Below, one piece after another: positions 16,563 through 25,721 of a DNA stretch of 64,000 nucleotides. A program made the translations under genes and the position numbers. Origin of the DNA: Thermoleophilum album (GTDB lineage Bacteria; Actinomycetota; Thermoleophilia; Solirubrobacterales; Thermoleophilaceae); contig NZ_FNWJ01000001.1 of NCBI RefSeq assembly GCF_900108055.1, forward strand, positions 992,001-1,056,000, in the 5' to 3' direction. The notes under the pieces were generated by a model that worked only from the letters and a program-made list of their open reading frames with translations, ran no database searches and was not told where the DNA came from. The stretch's first letter is position 1, and every line of letters begins with the position of its first letter.

Positions 16563-17962
16563 GGCGGCGGCGGGGCGCAGCGGCTTTGACGGGCAGCCCA
16601 GTCTTGGTCGGGGCGGTCACCGTGCTCGTGACCGTGATTGCGGTGTTTCTCGCTTACAACGCGAATCGCGGGTTGCCGTTCGTGCCGACCTACGACCTCA
16701 AGGTCCGCTTGCCGGACGCCGCGAACTTGGTCAGGGGCAACGACGTGCGCATCGGCGGGACTCGCGTGGGGGTGATCTCGGCAATCCACGCTCGCCGCGA
16801 CGATCGTGGTCGAACCTACGCCGAACTCACGCTCAAGCTCGACAAGACGATCGAGCCGCTGCCGGCTGATTCGAGCGTGCTCGTGCGCCCGCGTTCGACG
16901 CTTGGCCTCAAGTACCTGGAGATCACGCCCGGCAGCTCGTCGCGTCCGCTCCGCGCCGGCTCGACGCTGTCGCTGGCGGCGGCGCGACCGCGACCCGTCG
17001 AGCTCGACGAGCTCTTCAACACCTTCGATGCGCGCACGCGACGCGGTCAGCAACGCGCGCTGCAAGGTTTCGGCAACGGCCTCGCGGGTCGAGGGGCCGA
17101 CCTCAACGAAGCGATCGCCCGTTTCCCGCGCCTGCTTTCCGACCTCGAGGCGGTGATGGCCAACCTCTCCGATCCCGCCACCCGGCTCGACCGCTTCTTC
17201 CCCGCGCTGGAGCGTGCGGCGCGCGAGGTCGCGCCGGTGGCTGACCAGCAGGCCGCGCTGTTCGTGAACCTGGACATCACCTTCGCCGCGCTAGCGCGCG
17301 TCGCGCGTCCCTACTTCCAGGAGACGATCTCGCGCTCCGTCCCGGCGCTCGAGGTGGCGACCCGCGAGTTCCCCAAGCAGCGACCGTTCCTACGTAACTC
17401 CGCTGGCCTCTTCGCCGACCTGCGCCCGGGTATCGCCGCGCTCGCGCGCTCCGCTCCGACGCTCGCCGACGCGCTCGCTGCCGGCTCGCGCAGCTTGCCG
17501 CGCACACCGCCGCTCAACCGCCGCGCAGCTGACGTCTTCGACACACTCGCCGAGTTCGCCGCCGATCCGCTGGTGCCGCGCGGTCTCGGCCAGCTAACGC
17601 GGCTTGCGCGCGCGCTGCGTCCCGCGCTCGCCTTCCTGGCGCCGGTGCAGACGACTTGCAACTACGTGACCTTGTGGTTCCGCAACGTCTCCAATCACCT
17701 CTCCGAGGGCAACGCCACCGGCACCTGGCAACGCTTCGTGGTTATCGCTCCGCCGCTCGGCGAGAACTCGGAGGCAGGGCCGTCGAACGGGCCGGCGAAC
17801 GGCAACACGCCGACCCTGCACCTCCACTCGAACCCATACCCGAACACCGCTTCGCCCGGTCAGCCGCGCGAGTGTGAGGCCGCAAACGAGCCCTATCTGC
17901 CCGGCACAGTGGTCGGCAATGTCCCGGGCAATCAGGGCATCCGCACGGAGGGGCAGCGGTGA
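16559..17962 (+). CDS. Mce family protein (3 of 6)
   Basis: A 467-residue protein starting with a basic RRRRG tail, then one membrane helix (SPVLVGAVTVLVTVIAVFLAY) and a Mce domain beginning YDLKVRLPDAANLVRGNDVR with IGGTRVGVISAI and GLKYLEITPGSS. The helical tunnel region spans about residues 150-380, followed by a tail with several Asn and Pro (HLSEGNATGTW). GTG 16559 and the end at 17962 both lie in four-base GTGA overlaps with neighbours. It matches the general Mce layout; individual subunit letters (A-F) cannot be assigned safely by eye. Confidence 0.9.
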   Translation: MRRRRGAAALTGSPVLVGAVTVLVTVIAVFLAYNANRGLPFVPTYDLKVRLPDAANLVRGNDVRIGGTRVGVISAIHARRDDRGRTYAELTLKLDKTIEPLPADSSVLVRPRSTLGLKYLEITPGSSSRPLRAGSTLSLAAARPRPVELDELFNTFDARTRRGQQRALQGFGNGLAGRGADLNEAIARFPRLLSDLEAVMANLSDPATRLDRFFPALERAAREVAPVADQQAALFVNLDITFAALARVARPYFQETISRSVPALEVATREFPKQRPFLRNSAGLFADLRPGIAALARSAPTLADALAAGSRSLPRTPPLNRRAADVFDTLAEFAADPLVPRGLGQLTRLARALRPALAFLAPVQTTCNYVTLWFRNVSNHLSEGNATGTWQRFVVIAPPLGENSEAGPSNGPANGNTPTLHLHSNPYPNTASPGQPRECEAANEPYLPGTVVGNVPGNQGIRTEGQR

Positions 17963-19395
17963 GGCGTGTGCGCGACAGCATCTCGCCGCTGCGGGCTGGC
18001 GTGCTGACGATCGTCGTGATCGTCCTCTTCGCCTACTTCGGTTTCAGCCGCGTCAACCCGTTCCGTCAGCCGTTCGAGCTGAAGGCGGTGTTCGCCAACG
18101 CGCAGAACATCGGCGAGCGCTCGCCGGTGCGGATCGCAGGCGTCGACGTCGGTCACGTGGTGCGCGTGGAACCGGTCGGCAAAGGCTCGCACGCCAGCGT
18201 TGTCGTGATGGCGCTGGAGCGCGACGCCTTGCCGATTCACAGCGACGCCGAACTGAAGATCCGACCGCGGATCTTCCTCGAAGGCAACTTCTTCGTGGAC
18301 CTCAAGCCCGGAACGCCGGACGCACCGACCCTCCGCGACGGCGCGACGATCCCGCTCACCCAGACCGCCTCCCCGGTACAGATCGGCCAGGTCCTCGACA
18401 CTCTGCAAGCCGACACGCGCAAGCGCCTGCAGGAGCTCGTGCAGGGCTACGGCGGAGCCCTAGGCGGGGCGCCGCTGCCCGGCGAGGACGCCGATCAAGA
18501 TCCCGAAGTGCAGGGGCTTACTGCAGGTCAGGCGCTCAACCGCTCGCTGCGTGACTCGCCGGAGGCGCTGCGCGGCACCGCGATCGTGAACGACGCGTTG
18601 CGTGGTCTCGAGCCCCGTGACCTGTCGCGTCTTGTACGCGCGCAACAGCGCGTGTCGGCAGCGCTCGCGAGCCGCGAAGAGCAGCTCAAGGAGCTGATCT
18701 CGAACTTCAACACCACCGTCGGCGCTTTTGCAGCCGAGCAAGACAACGTCGCTCGCACCGTCGAGCGCTTGCCTGGCACCCTCCGCAACGCGAGGCTTGC
18801 GCTCGCCAGCCTCGATCGTTCGTTCCCCGCGACGCGGGCCTTCGCACGCGAGATCTTGCCCGGCGTGCGCGAAACGCCGGCGACGATCAACGCAGCGTTC
18901 CCTTGGCTCCGACAGGTGCGCGGCCTGCTCTCGGCCAACGAGCTACGCGGACTCGTCGCCGACCTGCGGCCGGCAACCCGCAACCTCGCCCTGCTCACGG
19001 GCGGCACGATTCGCTTCTTGCCGCAGGCCGATTTGGTCAATCGCTGCGCGCTCGACGTGCTGTTGCCGACGGGCGACGTGGTGATCCAGGACGGCCCGCT
19101 CACCACCGGCTTGCCCAACTACCAGGAGTTCTTCCAGTCGATGGTGGGGCTCGCCGGCGAGGCGCAGAACTTCGACGGCAACGGCTTCTACACGCGCTTC
19201 CAGACCGGCGGTGGCTCGGTCCGCGTACGCACCGAGACGCTGCCCGGCGGTGCCTTGTTCGGGAACTTCCCGCTGCAGCCGCTCGGCACGCGACCGGTGC
19301 GACCGACACGCGAGCCGCCCGTCAACACCACCGTTCCCTGCTACCGCAACCCGCGGCCCGACCTCAACTCGGCACGCACGGGGGCCGGACCGTGA
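17959..19395 (+). CDS. Mce family protein (4 of 6)
   Basis: A 478-residue protein with an N-terminal membrane helix (AGVLTIVVIVLFAYFGF) and a Mce domain FELKAVFANAQNIGERSPVR, followed by IAGVDVGHVVRVEP and EGNFFVDLKPGTPD. The helical domain carries RLVRAQQRVSAALASREEQL and EQDNVARTVERLPGTL, the latter motif recurring in the family. The C-terminal part has QNFDGNGFYTRFQTGGG and a Pro/Arg-rich tail. It starts and ends in GTGA overlaps. As with its neighbours it is expected to be anchored in the membrane with the tube domain outside. Confidence 0.9.
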   Translation: MRRVRDSISPLRAGVLTIVVIVLFAYFGFSRVNPFRQPFELKAVFANAQNIGERSPVRIAGVDVGHVVRVEPVGKGSHASVVVMALERDALPIHSDAELKIRPRIFLEGNFFVDLKPGTPDAPTLRDGATIPLTQTASPVQIGQVLDTLQADTRKRLQELVQGYGGALGGAPLPGEDADQDPEVQGLTAGQALNRSLRDSPEALRGTAIVNDALRGLEPRDLSRLVRAQQRVSAALASREEQLKELISNFNTTVGAFAAEQDNVARTVERLPGTLRNARLALASLDRSFPATRAFAREILPGVRETPATINAAFPWLRQVRGLLSANELRGLVADLRPATRNLALLTGGTIRFLPQADLVNRCALDVLLPTGDVVIQDGPLTTGLPNYQEFFQSMVGLAGEAQNFDGNGFYTRFQTGGGSVRVRTETLPGGALFGNFPLQPLGTRPVRPTREPPVNTTVPCYRNPRPDLNSARTGAGP

Positions 19396-20726
19396 AAAGC
19401 GCAATCAGAAAGCACCTCCGCGACTTCGTTGCGCTGATCGCCTGCGCAGCGCTGGCACTGGCGGTGGCCACGTACATACTCTCCAACCAGCGCTTCTACC
19501 TGCCCAGCTGGGTGCCGGTCTTCGGCAGCGACTTCTACATCGTCGAGGCGGAGCTGCCGACCGGTCAGGCGCTGGTTCCCGGGCAAGGACAGACGGTGAA
19601 TATCGCCGGCGTGCCCGTAGGGGAGATCGGCCGCGTGCGGGTCGAGCACGGGCGCGCGATCGTCGAACTAAAGATCCGGCGCAAGTACGCGCCGGTCTGG
19701 CGCGACGCCAGCATCCTGCTGCGCCCCAAGACCGGCCTCAAGGACATGTACCTATCGCTGGATCCCGGTACGCCGGCGTCCGGCAGGCTCCCACAAGGCG
19801 CGCGCATTCCGATCCGCAACACGCTTCCCGACGTCAACCTCGACGAGATCCTCGCCGAGCTCGACGCGGATGCGCGCGACTACCTGCGGATCCTGGTGAC
19901 CGCCGGCGGCGAGGCATTCGCGCGGGGCGGGTCGGTCGACCGCTCCGCGGCTGAGCTGCGCGCGGCCTTCAAGAGGTTCGCGCCGACCGCTCGCGACGCG
20001 CGTCGGGTCGTTGAGCTGTTGAGCGAGCGACGTCGGAACATCGCGCGCGTGATTCACAACTTCCAGCTGGTATCAAGCGCCCTCGCCGAGCGCGATCGTC
20101 AACTGGCCGAACTCGTCGAAAGCTCGAATGCGAACTTCTCGGCGATCGCTGCCGAGGAAGCGAGCTTGCGGCAGGCGCTGCGCCTGTTCCCGCCGGCGCT
20201 TGCACAGACCGAGCGGACCCTCGGCAAGGCCCGCGTGCTAGCCGACGAACTCGGCCCCGCGCTGGAAGAGCTGAGGCCCGGGGCGCGGGCGCTCGCGCCC
20301 GCCTTGCAGGCTCAGCGCCGACTGTTCCGTGCGACCACACCGACCGTGCGCGACGAGCTGCGTCCCTTCGCGCGCGATGTGCGCCCAACTGTGCGCGCGT
20401 TGCGCGATGCTGCCGGCACGCTTGGTCCTTCGGCGCCGCGCTTGGCGAGCTCGTTCTCCTTCCTAAACCGGCTCTTGAACGGCGTCGCCTACAACCCGCC
20501 GGGGAGCGAGGAGGGCTACCTCTTCTGGGCTGCCTGGCTCAACCACAACGGCGTCACGTTGTTCGGTCTGCAGGACGCCCACGGCCCGCTGCGGCGCGGC
20601 ATGGTGCTTCTCAACTGCCAGACACGCAACGTGCTCGACACGATCATCCGCGCCAACGTGCTGCTCGGAACGCTCTCCGAGCTGCTCGGCGCACCCCAGT
20701 CGAGCGAGATCTGCGGGGTCCAGTAG
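19392..20726 (+). CDS. Mce family protein (5 of 6)
   Basis: A 444-residue protein: membrane helix FVALIACAALALAVATYIL, then the Mce domain with FYIVEAELPTGQALVPGQGQ, VNIAGVPVGEIGRVRV and the segment LRPKTGLKDMYLSLDPGT. A long helical stretch (about 150-360) follows, and a C-terminal region of about 85 residues has two Cys (LLNCQTRN and EICGVQ) that could form a disulfide outside the cell. GTG 19392 overlaps the TGA of the preceding gene; frames extending further upstream are only shadow of that gene. It is separated from the sixth Mce gene by 10 bases. Confidence 0.9.
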   Translation: MKSAIRKHLRDFVALIACAALALAVATYILSNQRFYLPSWVPVFGSDFYIVEAELPTGQALVPGQGQTVNIAGVPVGEIGRVRVEHGRAIVELKIRRKYAPVWRDASILLRPKTGLKDMYLSLDPGTPASGRLPQGARIPIRNTLPDVNLDEILAELDADARDYLRILVTAGGEAFARGGSVDRSAAELRAAFKRFAPTARDARRVVELLSERRRNIARVIHNFQLVSSALAERDRQLAELVESSNANFSAIAAEEASLRQALRLFPPALAQTERTLGKARVLADELGPALEELRPGARALAPALQAQRRLFRATTPTVRDELRPFARDVRPTVRALRDAAGTLGPSAPRLASSFSFLNRLLNGVAYNPPGSEEGYLFWAAWLNHNGVTLFGLQDAHGPLRRGMVLLNCQTRNVLDTIIRANVLLGTLSELLGAPQSSEICGVQ

Positions 20727-20736
20727 GGGGTATGCG

Positions 20737-22233
20737 GTGATCAAGCAAGCCCCGAGCATCGGTCGCATCCTGGTGATGTTCGGCTTCGCGCTCTCCTGCT
20801 TCGGGATCCTGTTGTTCCTGTGGGTTTCTTTCGGCGGCGAGCTGCCGTTGCGACCCAAGGGTTACCGCGTGCACGTCGCCTTCCCCGAAGCGACCCAGTT
20901 GGTGGAGGAGGCGGAGGTGCGGATCTCTGGCGTGCGCGTCGGTCGCGTGAAGAGCAAGGAGCCCGATCCCCGCACCGGACTTACCGACACGACGATCGAA
21001 ATCGAGCCGCGCTTCGCACCGATTCCTCGCGACGCGCGAGCGATTCTGCGCCAAAAGACGCTGATGGGAGAAACCTACGTCGAGCTCACGCCCGGGCACC
21101 GCTCCGCCGGTTTCGTGCCCGACGGCGGGCGCTTGCCCCGCGGGCAGGTAGCGCCGACCGTCGAGCTCGATGAGATCCTGCGCACCCTCGATCCGCGCAC
21201 GCGCCGAGCGCTTCAAGTGTGGTTGGACCAGCAGGGCCGGGCGGTCGAGCGCCGCGGCGGCGACATCAACACGGCGCTAGCCAGCCTCGCTCCCTTCGCC
21301 GACAAGACCGACGAGGTGCTGGCGATCCTGCGTCGAGAAGAGGCCGCAACGCGGGGTCTGGTGCGCGATACGGGAGCGGTGTTCGAGGCGCTCAGCGAGC
21401 GCTCCGGTCAGCTGCGAGGGCTCGTCACAAACTCCAATCGCGTGTTCGCGACCACCGCCCGCCGGGATCGCCAGCTCGAGGAGGCGATCCGGGCGTTCCC
21501 CACCTTCCTTGACGAGTCGCGCGTAACCGTCGAGCGCCTCAGCCGCTTCGCCCGCGACACCAATCCGCTGGTCACGCAGTTGCGGCCAGCGGCCCGCGAG
21601 ATCTCCCCGACCTTCCGCGAGCTCGGCGCGTTGTCACCCGACCTCAAGGCTCTCTTGGTCGATTTGGACCCCTTGATCCGAGTCTCGCGGCAAGGGTTGC
21701 CAGCGGTCCAGCGCGTACTCGACGACACCCGGCCGCTGTTGGCGGGAATCGACCCGTTCATGCGCAGCTTCATCCCGATCATCGAGTACCTGTCGCTGTA
21801 CCGGCGGGAGATCGCAGCGTTCTTCGCCAACGACGTCGCGGTCACGCAAGCCTCCGAGCCGTCGGCGATCCTCGGGCGCGCGGTCCACTACCTGCGGGTT
21901 ACCAACCCGCTCAACCCGGAGAACTTGACCGCCTACCCCAAGCGCCTGGCTACCAACCGCTCGAACCCGTATCCGCTGCCGGGCTCGCTGCTCGACGTCG
22001 TCCAAGGCGGCCTGCGGGTATTCGGCTCGTACCTGTGCCAACCGGGGAACGCCGTGCCCACGCTTTCTCCGAGCACGCCGCAGCCGCTGCTCGACCGCTT
22101 GCGCCAGATCGCTTACGCAGGCAAGGCTCAGTCAGGGGAGGTGCCCCCTGCGCCCGTCTGCCGGGAACAGGCGCCGCTCGGATCTCTGGTCGGGAGCAAC
22201 ACCCGCTATGCGCAGCTCGAGCGCCTCCCCTGA
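20737..22233 (+). CDS. Mce family protein (6 of 6)
   Basis: A 498-residue protein: N-terminal membrane helix (ILVMFGFALSCFGILLFLWV), Mce domain YRVHVAFPEATQLVEEAEVR with ISGVRVGRVKSKEP, then RQKTLMGETYVELTPGHRS. The helical part contains RDTGAVFEALSERSGQLRGL and RQLEEAIRAFPTFLDESRV. The C-terminal region has Cys residues in YLCQPGN and PVCREQ. GTG 20737 follows a GGGGGTATGCG stretch. It is the last Mce gene; an exporter of the RND/MMPL type begins 90 bases later, perhaps with its own promoter. Confidence 0.9.
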   Translation: MIKQAPSIGRILVMFGFALSCFGILLFLWVSFGGELPLRPKGYRVHVAFPEATQLVEEAEVRISGVRVGRVKSKEPDPRTGLTDTTIEIEPRFAPIPRDARAILRQKTLMGETYVELTPGHRSAGFVPDGGRLPRGQVAPTVELDEILRTLDPRTRRALQVWLDQQGRAVERRGGDINTALASLAPFADKTDEVLAILRREEAATRGLVRDTGAVFEALSERSGQLRGLVTNSNRVFATTARRDRQLEEAIRAFPTFLDESRVTVERLSRFARDTNPLVTQLRPAAREISPTFRELGALSPDLKALLVDLDPLIRVSRQGLPAVQRVLDDTRPLLAGIDPFMRSFIPIIEYLSLYRREIAAFFANDVAVTQASEPSAILGRAVHYLRVTNPLNPENLTAYPKRLATNRSNPYPLPGSLLDVVQGGLRVFGSYLCQPGNAVPTLSPSTPQPLLDRLRQIAYAGKAQSGEVPPAPVCREQAPLGSLVGSNTRYAQLERLP

Positions 22234-22308
22234 GGCGTTGGCTGGTAGGGGGCGGTGGGGGATCTTCGAGCGCGTGTGCGAGCCGCGACCGGCGCGCTCA
22301 CCCTGCCG

Positions 22309-22314
22309 TAGGCT
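22309..22314 (+). promoter_or_regulatory. Putative -10 box of the RND transporter gene
   Basis: TAGGCT lies 9 bases before ATG 22324 and no ribosome-binding site is visible. The same hexamer appears at the same distance before pyruvate kinase. No -35 was found. Confidence 0.3.
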
Positions 22315-22323
22315 TGATTCGGG

Positions 22324-24972
22324 ATGGAGCGGGTGCGTGCCCTGCTCGCGGCTAAGTTGCCGGCGCTAGCCGGCTCGCGGCGACCGGCGATCGCGGTCGC
22401 CGTTGTTGCGCTGCTGTTGGCGGTGCTGGCGGCTGTCCGCCTGGAGCCAACTGCGAGCCTCGGCGACCTGGTTGCGCGCGGCTCGACGACCTGGCGCGAG
22501 ACGCGCTTGCAGGCGCGCGCCTTCGGGGACGACGCGATCGTCGTCGCTGTGCGGGGGGACCTACAGCGCACGCTCTTGACTGCCGACCTCGCGCGCGTCC
22601 TGAGGCTCGAAGGGTGCCTGGGTGGACGGGTTCCCGAACAGGGGCTTCGAACACTGCCGCGCGTCTGTCGTGAACTTGCCCGCCTGCGCCCCGCGCGGAT
22701 CGTCTACGGACCGGCGACCTTCATCAACACCGCGGCGATACGCCTTTCCGACGAGCTCGCGCGACGGCGTGAGGAGGCGCTGGCGAGCGCTCGTCGGGCG
22801 GCGTCGACGGCGCGCCGACGCGCGCAGCTCGCGGGGCAACCACCAGCCGTGCAAGAGCAGGCGGCAAAGGAAGCGGAGCGCGCTGAGCTCGCGCGCTTTA
22901 CATCGGAGATCCTGCGCTTAGCTCTGCGTTACGGGCTTACTGGTGCGCCTTCGATCGCCGACCCCAACTTCGTCGCAGCGATCGTTTTCGAGCCGGGCAG
23001 ACCTGCCGGCACGCCGAAGGCACGGTTCTCTTATCTCTTCCCGTCCTCGCGGTTGGCGCTGATCCAAATGCGCCTGCGCCCGGAGCTGACCGACGCTCAG
23101 CGGCGGCGTGCTGTCGCGCTGGTGCGCGAGGCGGTCGCTGCGCCGCAGTTCCGCACGCGCTACGGCGCGCGCTACGAGGTCACTGGTGTCCCGGCGATCG
23201 TCGCCGATCTCACGGATACGCTCGCCGGCGCGCTCGCGCGCCTGCTGGTGGTCGCCACGCTGGTGATGGGGCTCGTTCTGCTCGCCATGCAACGCGGGCG
23301 AGCGCGACTATTGCCGCTCGCCTCAGCGCTCGCTGCAGCCGGCGCCACCTTCGGTGTGCTGGCGGCGTTGGGCGGGAAGCTAACGCTGGCGGCGCTCGCC
23401 GTGCTGCCGGTACTGGTGGGGCTCGCCGTCGACTACGCCGTGCAAGTCCGTGCGCGCCTCACTGAGGCGCTCGCACGGCGCCGGCGGGCTGACGCCGCGC
23501 TGCGGGAACTAGCTGCCCGCTCCGCTCCCGCCCTGCTCGCCGCTGGCTTCGCGACAGCCGCTGGCTTCGTCGCTCTCTTGGCTTCACCACTGCCGGTAGT
23601 CCGTACCTTCGGTGCCCTCTTGATCTTGGGGACGCTGCTGGCGCTCGCCGCTGCCCTGCTCGCGCTCCCCGCGCTAGTCGGGGGCGACGCTGCGCAGCCG
23701 CCAGTCGAAGGACGTGAGCGACGCGCGGGTCACTGGGCGCCGCTGCGGAGGCTGGCGGTGGTCGCCGGTCGGCCCTTGGAGTCAGCATCTGCACGCGCCT
23801 TCGACGCCGCGCTGCTTCGGCCAGGCCGCGTGCTGCGGGTTGGCGTAGCAGTCGGCGCGGCGGGCCTTGTGCTCGGTCTCACCGTGCCCGTCGAGTCGGA
23901 TCTTTCACGCCTTTTGCCGCGCGACCTCCCATCGGTGCGAGCGGCCCTCGACATCCAACGCGAAAGCGGCTTCGCCGGCCAGGTCGACGTGCTCGTGAAG
24001 ACCCGTGATCTCACCGACCCCGCTCTCCTGCGTTGGATGGAGTCGACCCGCGAGCGGATCTTGCGCGACGCCGGCTGGCGGCCGGGCCGTCGCTGCGGCA
24101 CCGGCCACGGCGACGCGCCAGTTTGCCCCGGCCCCTCCTACTCCGAGCTGCTCGGCGCGGCCGGAGTGACCAGTGCTGCGCAGGCGCGCCAGCTCCTCGC
24201 GCAGGTACCGCCCTATCTGCTTCAAGGGGTCGTCGACCAGCGGCGGGGGCTGGCAGTCGCATCGTTCGGGATCGCCGCTTTGCCGCTCGAACGTCAGCGG
24301 CAGTTGGTCGACGAGATTCGTGCCCATCTCGACCCCCCGAGGGGTGTCGAGGCGCACGTAGTCGGCACGGTTGCGCTCGCGGCGGATGCCGCCGGCACGC
24401 TCGCCTCGCCACTCGGTCGGCTCGCGACGCTCGCATTCGCTTTGGCGATGGCGTGGCTCGTGTTGCTCGCCGCGACACGCTCGCGGCGGCAGGCGGTGGT
24501 GCCGCTCGTGCCGGTCGCGCTGGCAGCCGGGTGGTCGGGGGCGGTGACGTTCTTGTTGCACCGCTTGCCCGGACCGCTCGGGATCGAGCTGAACCCGCTG
24601 TCGGCGACGCTCGCGGTACTCGTGGTCGCGATCACAACGGAGTTCGCCGTACTGCTGTGCGCCCGCTATCGCGACGAACGGCGCGCCGGCGTGGGAGTCG
24701 AGAAGGCGCTCGCACTGACCTACGCGTCGACTGGACGGGCAGTGCTCGTATCAGCGGTCACGACGATCGCGGGCTTCCTCGTTCTGGCGACTTCCGACAT
24801 CGTGATGCTCCGCTCCTTCGGCCTGTTGACGGTCATCGACCTAGCGCTCTCCCTCGCGGGAGTGGTCGTGTTCCTGCCGGCTTTGCTCGTGCGGCTGGAA
24901 GAGCGGCAGGAGCGGGCTCGGCAGCGAGAGCTCGACGCCGGTGAGGCGTTGCCGGTTGGGAGCTTGCGATGA
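22324..24972 (+). CDS. RND/MMPL-family membrane transporter
   Basis: This 882-residue protein has the duplicated RND/MMPL layout. An N-terminal membrane helix is followed by a periplasmic-type loop of about 220 residues with a coiled-coil (RREEALASARRAASTARRRAQ), a bundle of five helices (about 300-455), a helix near 500-520, a second loop, and a second bundle (about 690-860). The sensing-domain stretch VLPVLVGLAVDYAVQVRARL in bundle one corresponds to VVAITTEFAVLLCARYRDER in bundle two, typical of MMPL/HpnN lipid exporters that use the proton gradient. Its place after the Mce operon suggests lipid traffic in the envelope, but the substrate is unknown. Its stop overlaps the next start. Confidence 0.85.
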   Translation: MERVRALLAAKLPALAGSRRPAIAVAVVALLLAVLAAVRLEPTASLGDLVARGSTTWRETRLQARAFGDDAIVVAVRGDLQRTLLTADLARVLRLEGCLGGRVPEQGLRTLPRVCRELARLRPARIVYGPATFINTAAIRLSDELARRREEALASARRAASTARRRAQLAGQPPAVQEQAAKEAERAELARFTSEILRLALRYGLTGAPSIADPNFVAAIVFEPGRPAGTPKARFSYLFPSSRLALIQMRLRPELTDAQRRRAVALVREAVAAPQFRTRYGARYEVTGVPAIVADLTDTLAGALARLLVVATLVMGLVLLAMQRGRARLLPLASALAAAGATFGVLAALGGKLTLAALAVLPVLVGLAVDYAVQVRARLTEALARRRRADAALRELAARSAPALLAAGFATAAGFVALLASPLPVVRTFGALLILGTLLALAAALLALPALVGGDAAQPPVEGRERRAGHWAPLRRLAVVAGRPLESASARAFDAALLRPGRVLRVGVAVGAAGLVLGLTVPVESDLSRLLPRDLPSVRAALDIQRESGFAGQVDVLVKTRDLTDPALLRWMESTRERILRDAGWRPGRRCGTGHGDAPVCPGPSYSELLGAAGVTSAAQARQLLAQVPPYLLQGVVDQRRGLAVASFGIAALPLERQRQLVDEIRAHLDPPRGVEAHVVGTVALAADAAGTLASPLGRLATLAFALAMAWLVLLAATRSRRQAVVPLVPVALAAGWSGAVTFLLHRLPGPLGIELNPLSATLAVLVVAITTEFAVLLCARYRDERRAGVGVEKALALTYASTGRAVLVSAVTTIAGFLVLATSDIVMLRSFGLLTVIDLALSLAGVVVFLPALLVRLEERQERARQRELDAGEALPVGSLR

Positions 24973-25712
24973 ACGGCGGCGACTCTTCGCAGCTGGATCG
25001 TCGCTCACCGGGCGAGCGCCTCGCCGAGCGGGACCGCACCCATCCGGAGCCCGAACAACGGCGGCCAGCCTTCGAGTACCCGCGTTCGCGTTGGTCGTGG
25101 CTCGTGGCGATCCTGATGTTGGCGGGCCTCGGTGTGTTGTTCGTCACGTCCACGCTTCCGAACCGCGGGCGCGGCTTGCTCGGGCCGGATCCCGGATCGC
25201 AGGCTCCGCCGTTCGCCGCCCCTGAGGTGCGGGGTTCGCTGAGCGGCGACGCGAACATCTGCGTGCGGCGACCGTGCCCCCGCCGGGCCGGCCGCACACC
25301 GGCCTGCGAGGTGCGCGGTGCGGGCGTCGTCAACGCCTGCGACCTCTGGCGCGATCGCCCGCTGGTGCTGGCCTTCGTGTTCGACCGCGGCGCCGAGTGT
25401 CTGCCCTTTGTGGATCGTCTCGAGCAGGTCGCTCGCGGGCTACCTCGGGTGCGTTTCGCCGTCGTGTACTTCACGCGCAAGGAGCGCGGGGAAGCACGCG
25501 CGATAGCCAAGGCCCGGCGCTGGCGGTTGCCGGTGGCTCTCGACCGCGACGGTGCGATCACGAACGCCTATCGCGTCGGCGTTTGTCCAACGACCGTGCT
25601 GATCGAAAAGGGGGGACGCGTCCGGCGCTCCCTGTTCGGGCTGGTAGCTCCCGACGATCTCGCGACCGCCGCGAACCGTCTCGCTGCCAGGGCGTCCGCT
25701 CCCCACAGGTGA
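24969..25712 (+). CDS. Membrane-anchored thioredoxin-fold (redoxin/TlpA-like) protein
   Basis: A 247-residue protein with a polar N-terminus, one membrane helix (WLVAILMLAGLGVLFV) and an outside domain beginning GSQAPPFAAPEVRG, the usual redoxin opening. The fold continues with PLVLAFVFDRGAECLPFVDRL, RFAVVYFTRKERGEA and GVCPTTVLIEKGGRV, where CPTT is the cis-Pro loop. The normal CXXC is reduced to a single Cys in GAECLPF. Four other cysteines sit in an insert before the first strand (CVRRPCPRR, ACEVRG, NACDLW). It overlaps the RND gene by ATGA. It may be a non-canonical thiol protein. Confidence 0.7.
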   Translation: MNGGDSSQLDRRSPGERLAERDRTHPEPEQRRPAFEYPRSRWSWLVAILMLAGLGVLFVTSTLPNRGRGLLGPDPGSQAPPFAAPEVRGSLSGDANICVRRPCPRRAGRTPACEVRGAGVVNACDLWRDRPLVLAFVFDRGAECLPFVDRLEQVARGLPRVRFAVVYFTRKERGEARAIAKARRWRLPVALDRDGAITNAYRVGVCPTTVLIEKGGRVRRSLFGLVAPDDLATAANRLAARASAPHR

Positions 25713-25721
25713 TTGCTAGCG

